From Parvibaculum sp041688015 (GTDB lineage Bacteria > Pseudomonadota > Alphaproteobacteria > Parvibaculales > Parvibaculaceae), in contig JBDNIY010000017.1 of assembly GCA_041688015.1 (NCBI GenBank), forward strand, positions 1-64,000: a stretch of DNA of 64,000 bases, given 5' to 3'. The notes under the pieces are model-generated. The model made no database searches. It was not told where the DNA came from and saw only the letters and a program-made list of their open reading frames with translations. Below, one piece after another: positions 35,127 to 42,681 of this stretch (position 1 is the first letter of the stretch; every line of letters starts with the position of its first letter). Both the position numbers and the translations under genes were made by a program.

Positions 35127-35507
35127 TCAAGGTTTTTGCTGGCTTGTAGGAAAGCTCTGATAAAGATCAATTACAGCTCCCACATATTGAGTAAGCGGGT
35201 GTGCTTCACAGTACGAGCGAATGTCGGCCTTCTGAGTTGTCATGTCGCTTCCGGTGATGACCCTGTAAACACTGCCATTGGCAGTGGCCACAAAATTCAG
35301 GCCGCTCATAAATCCTTGAGCCCAAGTGAAATAGACGCTTTCTGCAACCTCAGGATTTGCGGTGTATTTTTTTGCAAACACCGCGCACGAATCTATCCCG
35401 AGACCATAGCCGTTTGCATGCTCAGAGGAAAATGCAGCGGTGGATGCACCAATAACCGCTAAAATCAAAAGCGGTAACATTGCCCACACAAATCTCCAAT
35501 TATTCAT
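35127..35507 (-). CDS. Small secreted protein of unknown function
   Basis: A 126-residue protein with a good signal peptide (MNNWRFVWAMLPLLILAVIGASTAAFS). The mature part has two cysteines, in GIDSCAVFAKKY and IRSYCEAHP, which could form one disulfide. Between them lies VYFTWAQGFMSGLNF. I do not recognise the family with confidence; a small periplasmic stress or immunity-type protein would fit. The DNA here is visibly richer in A and T than the flanking core genes, which suggests transfer. Confidence 0.7.
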   Translation of the reverse strand: MNNWRFVWAMLPLLILAVIGASTAAFSSEHANGYGLGIDSCAVFAKKYTANPEVAESVYFTWAQGFMSGLNFVATANGSVYRVITGSDMTTQKADIRSYCEAHPLTQYVGAVIDLYQSFPTSQQKP

Positions 35508-35595
35508 CTTGCCCTTCCCATTCAGATCAAAGGATCATGCTCGGTACTTCATCGAGCGTCCAGATATGATCTGTAACACCCGCTTGCACGGCAGA

Positions 35596-36243
35596 TAGTG
35601 TCTCAGTTTGAATCTGCAGCGCCGAACGGTGATAAAAATTGCGCGACATCCTCATAGCTGACGAAGGCGTCGAAGAGCCTAGCCTCTGGCGCGTAACTGT
35701 TCCGAAAAGCCACGGGCGCTAGCAATACCGTCTGAAAATCTGAATGAGAAAGAAACTCTGCTCTGTTGATCATATGGCGCGCTCGCGGTGAACAGGCCGC
35801 CGCCTGCCCTAGATTGAATTTATAATTGTTGCGCTTGTTCTCAACATGCAGCGCGAACCGCTTGCCAGTCGATATGGCCTCAAATACCATGAAGATGTCC
35901 GTTTCTCGTTGTTCGGATAATTCTGGGATGACGCACCACCAGTGTCGCCACCACCGGCGTCTCGGACAGATTGCCATCTGCTCTTCATGCAAAAGGCGGC
36001 AGTTATTTGCCTGATAGGCAAACTTGGTTTTGTTCAGAAGCCAATGACGGAATGGAGGTGCGTCTCGAACTCCTTCAGCGAATATTTCGCAAAGTTCATC
36101 CTCCGTGAATTTCACTTCTGCCTCATGGGTCAAAATTGTTCTTGTACGGTCCATGCAGTTTGGGAACGGGCACCATCGCATCTATCTTCGCCGCGATGTC
36201 TTCCAATGACTATAGTTGATCGATGATTCGCACTGAGACACTA
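35596..36243. mobile_element. Segment of about 0.65 kb bounded by inverted repeats (possible non-autonomous element)
   Basis: TAGTGTCTCAGT at 35596-35607 is repeated as its exact reverse complement at 36232-36243. If the arms are extended inward to 22 bases, 18 match, with a second shared block GAATC. The outermost TA on each side could be a TA target duplication, as made by IS630/Tc1-type elements. The segment carries one gene (35603-36154, minus) whose final codons lie inside the left arm, and the right arm contains the divL stop codon. No transposase is inside. Confidence 0.5.
35603..36154 (-). CDS. PD-(D/E)XK-nuclease-like protein of unknown function
   Basis: A 183-residue protein. The central part reads RETDIFMVFEA and then RFALHVENKRN, giving Asp86...Glu105-x-Lys107, the spacing of a PD-(D/E)XK metal site. 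A later block FQTVLLAPVAFRN and a final FVSYEDVAQFL resemble a family of bacterial hypothetical proteins I have seen only as uncharacterised. Nuclease activity is inference. I start at the ATG at 36154; the frame is open to 36181. The gene fills the inverted-repeat segment and its stop codon lies in the left arm. No methyltransferase or other restriction partner is adjacent. Confidence 0.6.
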   Translation of the reverse strand: MDRTRTILTHEAEVKFTEDELCEIFAEGVRDAPPFRHWLLNKTKFAYQANNCRLLHEEQMAICPRRRWWRHWWCVIPELSEQRETDIFMVFEAISTGKRFALHVENKRNNYKFNLGQAAACSPRARHMINRAEFLSHSDFQTVLLAPVAFRNSYAPEARLFDAFVSYEDVAQFLSPFGAADSN

Positions 36244-38577
36244 CCGGATGGTGGGGGCGGCTAGGGTGGCCACCGCGCGCACCGGCAGATGGCAGGTGAC
36301 GCAGGTGCCGACATCGGGGGCGCTTTCGAGCGTGACCCAGCCGCCGTGCAGCTCAACGAAGGAGCGCACAAGGCTGAGGCCGAGGCCTGCGCCACGGCGG
36401 CGGTCATGGCCGGAATGGGCTTCAAAGCGGTCAAAGACGTTGCCCTGAAATTCCGGTTTGATGCCGATGCCGGTGTCAGAGACATAAAGCTGCACGGTGT
36501 CTTGCGTGCGGCGCGCCCCGATGATGATGGTGTCGCCAGGGCTGGTGAAAGCCAGCGCATTGGACAGAAGATTGATCATGATCTGCTTGATGCGCTTGTC
36601 GTCGGCACGGATAGCACCACAATCACCGCCCCCTTCGACCTTGACCACGACTTTGTTTTTCTGAGCCGGGTGATGGGCAAATTGTTCGGCGGCATGGATG
36701 ACTTCGCCGATTTCAACATCGGAGAAATCAAGCGTCATGGCCCCGGCTTCGATGACGGCGAGGTCGAGAATATCGTTCACCACATCAAGCAATGTGTCTG
36801 AACTCTGAAGAATGCCTTGCATATATTCATGCTGCTTGGGGTTCAGATCACCGAACATTTCGGCTTCGAGAATTTCGCCAAAGCCGAGAATATTGGTGAG
36901 CGGGGTGCGCAATTGATAGGAGACATGAGAGATGAATTCCGACTTTAATCGGTCGGCGGTTTCCAGCGCGTCATTGCGCTCACGCAACGCCATTTCCATG
37001 CGCAAGCTGTCGGTAACATCGACATAGGTAAGCAAAGTCGCGCCATCGGGCAACGGCACGGCGGCAAAGTCGATGATCGTATCGTTCTTGCGCTCAAGGC
37101 GCCCCGTCGAGACAACGCGCGTCGCTCCATCGTGCGTCAGGCGTGCCTTGAAGGCGGCGGCTTGCGCCTCATCGGCATAGAGGTCGGCGGTGGCGGCCGC
37201 GATATCATTGGCGTGAGGCTCGCCGTCGAGCGTTTTAGCGTCAAGGTTCCAGATGCGCGCATAAGCGGGGTTGGACAGCTTGAGGCGGCCATCGGTGCCG
37301 AAGACGGCAACGCCTTCGTAGAGATGGTCGATGGTTTCACGCTGCACGCTTTCGAGCGTCGAATAGGAGCTGGCGAGATTGTGCTGCTCGGTGACGTTTT
37401 CATAAACATAAATGACGCCGCCAAAGGGATGGGCTTGGCCCAGCAATTTGATGATGCGGCCATCGGGGAGATGCCAATATTCCTCAATCGGATCGGGCGA
37501 GGTGTAGAGGTCCATGCGGGCCTGTTTCCAGGCTTGAAAATTGGCCTGTTCGGGCAGGCGACGCAGGGTGCGCAATTGATTGAGGATTTCGCCGTCGGTC
37601 GGCTCACTGTCCAGCCAATCGTGCTCAAGACCCCAAAGCGTTTCAAACGCTCGGTTGTGGAACTTAAGGCGCTTGTCGGGGCCACAAATGGCGACCGCTG
37701 TGGCCATGCGATCGAGCGTGGCCGCATGGCTCTCGATGTGGCGGCGCAATTCGGCTTCGGCAGCATCGAGGGCAGAGACATCGACGGCGATACCGACAAA
37801 GCCGTCTTCGACGCGCTGTTCGATGACCTCGATGGCACGGCGCTCGCCCGCCATGATGGCGTGGCTGCGCTCAGTGGCGCGTGTCCGATCAAACAGGCGA
37901 CGGCGCAAGGTGGCCAGCACTTCTTCGTTTAAAAGTTCGATGCCGCGCATGATGGCATCTTCAGGCGAGGTCGCATCGACGGCGCGGGCGTAAGCCTCAT
38001 TGACCCATTCGAGGCGGCCCTCCTCGCTGCGTCGCCACGCAGGAAAGGGCGCGGACATGATGTGGGTTTCAAAGCGCGCGCGGCCCTGCTCGGCTTGACG
38101 CAAGCGGTCTTTGAGGCGGCTCACTTCGGCGCGTTCACCCGTGACGTCGCGCAGCCAGAGGACAGCGAGCGCACCCGCGGGGCGGCCTTCGGCCTCAAAG
38201 GTGCGGCCATCGATGGACTGGACATGCAACGAAAAGCGCGCGCCGCGTGTGCGCAGGCGCTGAACGGCGGTGTTGAGGCGGCCGGCACTTTCAGGCTCGA
38301 GGCGGGTCAGCAGATAGGCAAAATCAAGATCGCCTGAGGCGGGGTCCACCAGCGTCGCGGTTGAGCCAACAATGCGGGGGCGCGACTGGAAGGTGCCGGG
38401 CCCGGCACGTAAGGACTCGGGCGTCCAGATGAAGACGGCGTCTGGCTCGGCGGCGAGGATGCTTTCGGCGGCATGAAGGCGGGCATCAATATGGGCGATG
38501 TCGGCTTCGCGCTCCAGCGCCAGCTTGCGGGCCCGGCGCGCGGCGCGCGGCGCGAAAGCCCATGGCGGCCACCCCAA
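36241..38577 (-). CDS. divL: DivL-like PAS sensor kinase with tyrosine in the H-box (main part; frameshifted from its N-terminus)
   Basis: In Caulobacter, DivL is an essential atypical kinase that controls CckA and so the CtrA cell-cycle pathway. This 778-residue frame has several PAS-like domains (for example VFIWTPESL, AVAICGPDKRLKFHNRAFE and VAVFGTDGRLKLSNPAYARIW). A dimerisation helix reads FISHVSYQLRTPLTNILGF and a complete ATPase domain has NLLSNALAF, DTGIGIKPEF and GAGLGLSLV. The expected H-box histidine is Tyr (codon 36916-36918), the DivL hallmark. The membrane segment is encoded in another frame at 38486-38851, so the gene is split near 38524-38555. Upstream is ahcY. The stop codon lies in an inverted repeat. 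Confidence 0.88.
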   Translation of the reverse strand: MGWPPWAFAPRAARRARKLALEREADIAHIDARLHAAESILAAEPDAVFIWTPESLRAGPGTFQSRPRIVGSTATLVDPASGDLDFAYLLTRLEPESAGRLNTAVQRLRTRGARFSLHVQSIDGRTFEAEGRPAGALAVLWLRDVTGERAEVSRLKDRLRQAEQGRARFETHIMSAPFPAWRRSEEGRLEWVNEAYARAVDATSPEDAIMRGIELLNEEVLATLRRRLFDRTRATERSHAIMAGERRAIEVIEQRVEDGFVGIAVDVSALDAAEAELRRHIESHAATLDRMATAVAICGPDKRLKFHNRAFETLWGLEHDWLDSEPTDGEILNQLRTLRRLPEQANFQAWKQARMDLYTSPDPIEEYWHLPDGRIIKLLGQAHPFGGVIYVYENVTEQHNLASSYSTLESVQRETIDHLYEGVAVFGTDGRLKLSNPAYARIWNLDAKTLDGEPHANDIAAATADLYADEAQAAAFKARLTHDGATRVVSTGRLERKNDTIIDFAAVPLPDGATLLTYVDVTDSLRMEMALRERNDALETADRLKSEFISHVSYQLRTPLTNILGFGEILEAEMFGDLNPKQHEYMQGILQSSDTLLDVVNDILDLAVIEAGAMTLDFSDVEIGEVIHAAEQFAHHPAQKNKVVVKVEGGGDCGAIRADDKRIKQIMINLLSNALAFTSPGDTIIIGARRTQDTVQLYVSDTGIGIKPEFQGNVFDRFEAHSGHDRRRGAGLGLSLVRSFVELHGGWVTLESAPDVGTCVTCHLPVRAVATLAAPTIR

Positions 38578-38851
38578 AGCTCAAGAGCGCTAGCCCCAAG
38601 GCACCGATTAAATAAAGGCTGACGGCGTTGTCAGAGGCCCCTGTGGACAGGCCCAATGTGGTGAGCGCTTGGGGCAGGGTCGCAGGCAAATGTTCGGGCA
38701 AGGTGGGGGCGGCATGGGCGATGGTGCTGGCAAAACCGAGGAGGGCCACAGGCAAGCTATAGCCCAAGCGCGCGCACACGCGGGCCTGGGCACCCGCTCG
38801 CTTCAGCTCTAGTGCTCGTTTCAGCATTGGCAGCTTGGTGGTACGCGTCAT
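38486..38851 (-). CDS. divL: N-terminal piece of the DivL-like kinase, in a different frame
   Basis: This frame starts at an ATG with GAGGGG four bases upstream and gives about 121 residues. It has a signal-like hydrophobic stretch (LPVALLGFASTIAHA) and then a membrane helix (VSLYLIGALGLALLSFGVAAMGF) followed by RAARRA. That is the N-terminal layout of DivL. The sequence then leaves frame in a GC-rich run at about 38524-38555, where the downstream kinase frame resumes with ARKLALEREADIAH. One extra base (or two missing) explains the break. After the shift the peptide is unrelated and stops. Sequencing error is as likely as a true mutation, because the gene is expected to be important. Confidence 0.75.
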   Translation of the reverse strand: MTRTTKLPMLKRALELKRAGAQARVCARLGYSLPVALLGFASTIAHAAPTLPEHLPATLPQALTTLGLSTGASDNAVSLYLIGALGLALLSFGVAAMGFRAARRAPGPQAGAGARSRHRPY

Positions 38852-38990
38852 TATCCCCTCAGACATCTGATACGCAGATGCCTTCACCCCATTGGATGCC
38901 AGCGAACCAGCATCAAAGCAAATCAGTACATCGTTTAGCGATACTACATGAAGTCTTAAGGTCACGCGAAAAAGCTAAGGTGAGAAGACG

Positions 38991-39018
38991 AAAAAGGCCC
39001 AGACGATGCCGGGCCTTT
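38991..39018 (-). terminator. Rho-independent terminator after ahcY
   Basis: The minus strand has AAGGCCC pairing with GGGCCTT around a ten-base loop and followed by TTT. It lies about 25 bases past the ahcY stop. Confidence 0.85.
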
Positions 39019-39043
39019 TCACATATTTGACGGTGAGCGGTGC

Positions 39044-40441
39044 TTAGTAGCGGTACTGCTCGGCCTTGAAGGGGCCCGCAGTCGGGACGCCGATATAATC
39101 GGCCTGACGCTGGCTGAGCTTGGACAATTTCACGCCGATCTTTTCCAGATGCAGCATGGCGACCTTTTCGTCGAGCGCCTTGGGCAGCACATAGACCTCT
39201 TTGCCATAGGCGTCGGGCTTGGTCCAAAGCTCGATTTGGGCGAGCGTCTGGTTGGTGAAGGAGGCCGACATGACGAAAGAGGGATGGCCAGTGCCGCAAC
39301 CCAGATTGACGAGGCGACCTTCGGCGAGCAGCAGGATGCGCTTGCCGTCGGTGAATTCGATCTCATCGACCTGCGGCTTGACGTTGTGCCACTTGAGGTT
39401 TTTGAGCGCGCTGATCTGAATTTCGCTATCGAAGTGACCGATGTTGCAGACGATGGCACGATCTTTCATCGCGCGCATGTGGTCGATGGTGATGACGTCG
39501 ATATTGCCGGTCGTGGTGACGAAGATGTCACCGCGCGGCGCGGCTTCTTCCATCGTGGTGACTTCATAGCCTTCCATAGCGGCCTGAAGAGCGCAGATGG
39601 GGTCGATTTCGGTGACGATGACGCGGGCACCGGCATTGCGGAGCGAGGCGGCGGAGCCTTTGCCGACATCGCCAAAGCCTGCGACGACGCCGACTTTGCC
39701 CGACATCATGACGTCAGTGGCGCGGCGGATGCCATCGACCAGCGATTCACGGCAGCCATAGAGATTGTCGAATTTCGACTTGGTGACGCTGTCATTGACG
39801 TTGATGGCAGGCCACAGCAGCGTGCCTTTTTTCTGCATGTCATAGAGACGATGGACGCCGGTGGTGGTTTCTTCGGTGACGCCGCGCACGGACTTGGCGA
39901 TGGCTGAATAGAAACCGGGCTTGGAGGCCAGACGCTTCTTGATGGCGGCGTAGAGGACTTCTTCTTCTTCGTTGGAGGCGGTTTCGAGGAAGGCGACGTC
40001 GCCCTCTTCAGCGCGCTTGCCCAGATGAATGAGCAGCGTCGCGTCGCCGCCATCATCGAGGATCATGTTGGGCGCGCCGCCGTCAGACCATTCAAAAATA
40101 CGGTGGGTGTATTCCCAATAATCTTCGAGGCTCTCGCCTTTGATGGCAAAGACCGGGATGCCGGTCGCGGCGATGGCGGCGGCGGCGTGGTCTTGTGTTG
40201 AATAGATGTTGCATGACGCCCAGCGAATATCGGCGCCGAGAGCGGCCAGCGTCTCGATGAGGCAGGCGGTCTGGATCGTCATGTGTAGCGAACCGGCGAT
40301 GCGCGCGCCTTTCAGCGGCTGCGCCTTGCCAAATTCGGCGCGGGTTGCCATGAGGCCCGGCATTTCGGTTTCGGCAATGTCGAGTTCCTTGCGGCCCCAA
40401 TCAGCGAGGTTGATGTCTTTGATGACGTAATCATTGCTCAT
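39044..40441 (-). CDS. ahcY: Adenosylhomocysteinase
   Basis: Hydrolyses S-adenosylhomocysteine to adenosine and homocysteine with bound NAD, removing the inhibitor of methyltransferases. The 465-residue protein has the substrate domain with MTIQTACLIETLAALGADIRW and the catalytic FDNLYGCRESLVDGIKR-type block (FDNLYGCRESLVDGIRRAT). The NAD motif is VVAGFGDVGKGSAASLRNAGA, and the C-terminal FKAEQYRY completes the active site of the neighbouring subunit. GAAGGAAC precedes the ATG at 40441. Upstream codons to 40504 are repeat sequence. No SAH riboswitch is recognisable. Confidence 0.97.
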   Translation of the reverse strand: MSNDYVIKDINLADWGRKELDIAETEMPGLMATRAEFGKAQPLKGARIAGSLHMTIQTACLIETLAALGADIRWASCNIYSTQDHAAAAIAATGIPVFAIKGESLEDYWEYTHRIFEWSDGGAPNMILDDGGDATLLIHLGKRAEEGDVAFLETASNEEEEVLYAAIKKRLASKPGFYSAIAKSVRGVTEETTTGVHRLYDMQKKGTLLWPAINVNDSVTKSKFDNLYGCRESLVDGIRRATDVMMSGKVGVVAGFGDVGKGSAASLRNAGARVIVTEIDPICALQAAMEGYEVTTMEEAAPRGDIFVTTTGNIDVITIDHMRAMKDRAIVCNIGHFDSEIQISALKNLKWHNVKPQVDEIEFTDGKRILLLAEGRLVNLGCGTGHPSFVMSASFTNQTLAQIELWTKPDAYGKEVYVLPKALDEKVAMLHLEKIGVKLSKLSQRQADYIGVPTAGPFKAEQYRY

Positions 40442-40474
40442 AGGGGTTCCTTCAGGGGAATTGGACATACGAAT

Positions 40475-40515
40475 GCAAAACAAGCGGATGCGAAAGCAAA
40501 ACAAGCGGATGCGAA
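40475..40515. repeat. 21-bp direct repeat in the ahcY leader
   Basis: GCAAAACAAGCGGATGCGAA occurs twice in direct succession (starting at 40475 and 40496). It lies 30-75 bases upstream of the ahcY start, within its likely leader or promoter. Confidence 0.85.
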
Positions 40516-40635
40516 CGGGGCCTCGCCAGTTTGGGCGGCTTTATAGCAGGGGAGCGGTAGGCTGGCAAGAGCGATATAAAGAAATGTTTATATCGTTGTT
40601 TGGGAAGCTAAATCACTACCACTTTGCCTCATTTA

Positions 40636-40670
40636 TTTGTTTAATAATAACGTATATGTTATAAAAATCC
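40636..40670 (+). promoter_or_regulatory. AT-rich promoter/operator of the HigBA-like pair
   Basis: ATAACGTATATGTTAT at 40647-40662 is an inverted repeat with arms matching at seven of eight positions, just nine bases before the toxin ATG. A TTGTTT is nearby upstream. This placement fits an operator bound by the antitoxin, which would autoregulate the pair. Confidence 0.5.
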
Positions 40671-40997
40671 ATGGCATGGTCGGTCAAATTTGCTGGCAAG
40701 CCCGTGGAACGGGAATTCGGCAAACTGAAAGCAAGTCTGAAGGGTGCGTTGATCGAATTGCTCGGCGCGGTCAAGCGCGGCGGACCGCGAAGCCTTGAGG
40801 CGCATGAAGCCAAACCACTCAAAGGCAAGATCTGAGAATTCCGGGTCTCGGCTGAGGATGGAATTGCCCGCGCGCTCTATGTTTCAATTTCAGGCCAGAG
40901 CGTGGTTGTGTTGCATATTTTTGAAAAGAAAAGCCAAAAGACACCACCACAGGCCATCAAGCTCGCCGAGAAACGATTACGGGAGTATGTCGAATGA
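40671..40997 (+). pseudogene. HigB/RelE-like (phage Gp49-like) toxin gene with an in-frame stop
   Basis: The frame reads MAWSVKFAGKPVEREFGKL and so on to PLKGKI, then TGA at 40833-40835. It continues in the same frame with EFRVSAEDGIARALYVSISG and ends REYVE at 40997. This is the Gp49-like HigB toxin pattern, and relatives usually have Trp at the stop position (K-x-W-E-x-R), so a TGG-to-TGA change is the simplest reading. No frame shift is needed. The last base pairs overlap the antitoxin start as ATGA. The toxin should be truncated to 54 residues and inactive unless the stop is read through. Confidence 0.8.
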
Positions 40998-41305
40998 GAA
41001 AGCAAAAAGACCTTATCGATTTTGACGAAGTGGCCGCGCGAGCCCTCAAAAAGCCCGAGGTGATGGCGGCCTTCACGAAGGCCCGTGCGATGCGGCTTGC
41101 AGCCCAGGCTGTGCGGAAAGCGCGTGAACGCGGGAAACTAAGTCAGGCCGAGATGGCCAAGGTAATGGGCAAACCGCAATCGCTGGTGGCGCGCATCGAG
41201 AGCGCGCGCGCCAACACCACCGTCGAAACGCTTTATGAGGTCGCGTCGGCGACCGGGACGGAACTTGTGATTTCGTTCAAGAAACCGGGCCACCGCGCCG
41301 ATTGA
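40994..41305 (+). CDS. XRE-family antitoxin (HigA-like)
   Basis: A 103-residue DNA-binding protein. The helix-turn-helix is in KLSQAEMAKVMGKPQSLVARIESARANTTVETL, typical of HigA-type antitoxins. It starts with ATG overlapping the toxin stop by four bases and should repress the pair through the palindrome at 40647. It is intact although the toxin is not. It could be retained as a regulator or protect against a related toxin elsewhere. Confidence 0.85.
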   Translation: MRKQKDLIDFDEVAARALKKPEVMAAFTKARAMRLAAQAVRKARERGKLSQAEMAKVMGKPQSLVARIESARANTTVETLYEVASATGTELVISFKKPGHRAD

Positions 41306-41411
41306 AGTTGGCTTGCGGTTGCGACACGCCGGGAAGACGGATGGCCCGCCTCCTTTGACAAAAAGGTGGGTCGAGCCATGACGGCAGAGATAATCGGAGC
41401 TGGGGGAAAAA

Positions 41412-41693
41412 TCAGTCGCGTTCACCAAAGCCGTCGGTGACGAGGACTTCAAGCGCGTTGAGGGCGTCTTCGGCTTCGATGCCGGTGGCCTCGATGCGGA
41501 TGGAACTGCCGCGCCCGGCGGCAAACATCATCAGGCCCATGATTGAGGTGCCCGAAACTGAATTGCCATCCTTGAAGACTTTAACTTCGGCGTTGAACTG
41601 CTCGGCGCATTGGACGAACTTGGCCGATGCGCGCGCATGCAGACCGCGTGTGTTGACGATCGTCAGCAATCGACCTTCAGGCATATTGATCAC
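41412..41693 (-). CDS. ptsH: HPr-family phosphocarrier protein (nitrogen-PTS NPr type)
   Basis: Passes phosphate from EI-Ntr to EIIA components. In the 93-residue protein the active-site His19 is in NTRGLHARASAKF, and the regulatory serine, the target of HprK, lies in SGTSIMGLMMFAA. The GTG start at 41693 overlaps the EIIA stop (GTGA); an ATG four codons later is an alternative. There is no sugar permease in the region, consistent with a regulatory PTS. Confidence 0.94.
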   Translation of the reverse strand: MINMPEGRLLTIVNTRGLHARASAKFVQCAEQFNAEVKVFKDGNSVSGTSIMGLMMFAAGRGSSIRIEATGIEAEDALNALEVLVTDGFGERD

Positions 41694-42097
41694 ACGCCAT
41701 CGCCAGCGAGAACACGGCTGGCAATAGAGATATATTTACGACCTGATTCCTGGGCAAGATCGACGGCCTTGCCGAGCGGAACATTGTCGCGCACGGAAGC
41801 CAGCTTGATCAGCATGGGCAGGTTGACGCCCGCGATCACTTCGACCTTGGCTTTGTCGAGAACGGAGATGGCGAGGTTTGAGGGCGTGCCGCCGAACATG
41901 TCGGTCAGCAAGATGACGCCCTTGCCGGAATCGACGCTGGCGACGGCGTCAAGGATGTCCTTGCGGCGCTGCTCCATGTCGTCGTCAGGGCCAATGCAAA
42001 TAGCCGCGACCTGCGCTTGCGCGCCCACCACATGTTCCATTGCCGCTACAAACTGGCTGGCCAAGGCACCATGCGTTACAAGTACTAGTCCGATCAT
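41690..42097 (-). CDS. PTS EIIA component, mannose/sorbose type
   Basis: Regulatory EIIA of the rhizobial incomplete PTS, 135 residues. The phosphorylated residue is His9 in MIGLVLVTHGALA. Other family blocks are LLTDMFGGTPSNLA and VIAGVNLPMLIKL. I start at the ATG at 42097, with AGGG upstream. The seven extra codons to 42118 are not conserved. It is followed by HPr with an overlap and preceded by hprK after about 120 bases. Confidence 0.93.
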   Translation of the reverse strand: MIGLVLVTHGALASQFVAAMEHVVGAQAQVAAICIGPDDDMEQRRKDILDAVASVDSGKGVILLTDMFGGTPSNLAISVLDKAKVEVIAGVNLPMLIKLASVRDNVPLGKAVDLAQESGRKYISIASRVLAGDGV

Positions 42098-42219
42098 CAA
42101 CTGCCCTTTTGGCCCCATCCGTTCAAACAGTGAACAGGTTGCCTTTCCACGCCCCCGCGAGAAGCGCCGTATGGTGCCTCCAAAGGCGGCTCAATGACAA
42201 GCGCGCAAACGCCGCAAAT

Positions 42220-42681
42220 TCAGTCAAGCTGCCCGATAATCCCATCATCGTCCGGAAAGCCACGCTCGGCGATCATGTCAGCGGCGAGACCTACCTTGTC
42301 GGGCGTCGTCAGGTCAAACGCGTGAAGCGCGATGCGCGGCAAATCAAGGCCACAAAGGGCGGCAAAGCTGGGTTCTGGTAGGCGCGGCACGTCGTCGCGG
42401 GAGACCAGATCAACCACAAGATGCAGAGCCGTGCGCGGGGCAAAGGAAACGCGCAAGAGGCCGAGGCCGCGCAGTTCCATAAGACCGCGAAGGGCGCGCG
42501 GCGCACACGCCATCAATTCGCCATCCTCGATCGCCACTTCGGTCTGATCGTCGGCGACGAGCCGCGCTGCCCAGCGACTTTGCATAAGACGCCAAGCAAG
42601 GTCGGATTTACCCGACCCCGATGCGCCGCGCAGCAGGACACCGCGCGTGCCGAGCCTGACGCAAGTGGCGTGGATGCTCAT
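42220..42681 (-). CDS. hprK: HPr kinase/phosphorylase, truncated alphaproteobacterial form
   Basis: Phosphorylates the regulatory serine of HPr. The 153-residue protein consists only of the catalytic domain: the P-loop is LRGASGSGKSDLAWRLM, followed by LVADDQTEVAIEDG and a C-terminal half with LVVDLVSRDDVPRLP. The N-terminal domain of the Gram-positive enzyme is absent, as is usual in Alphaproteobacteria. The ATG overlaps the chvG stop by four bases, tying it to the ChvGI operon. Confidence 0.93.
   Translation of the reverse strand: MSIHATCVRLGTRGVLLRGASGSGKSDLAWRLMQSRWAARLVADDQTEVAIEDGELMACAPRALRGLMELRGLGLLRVSFAPRTALHLVVDLVSRDDVPRLPEPSFAALCGLDLPRIALHAFDLTTPDKVGLAADMIAERGFPDDDGIIGQLD

Noticed and set aside
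40375..40640. SAH or SAM riboswitch upstream of ahcY
   Set aside because: The leader is short and repetitive (two 21-bp repeats) and I could not fold any known SAH/SAM aptamer from it.
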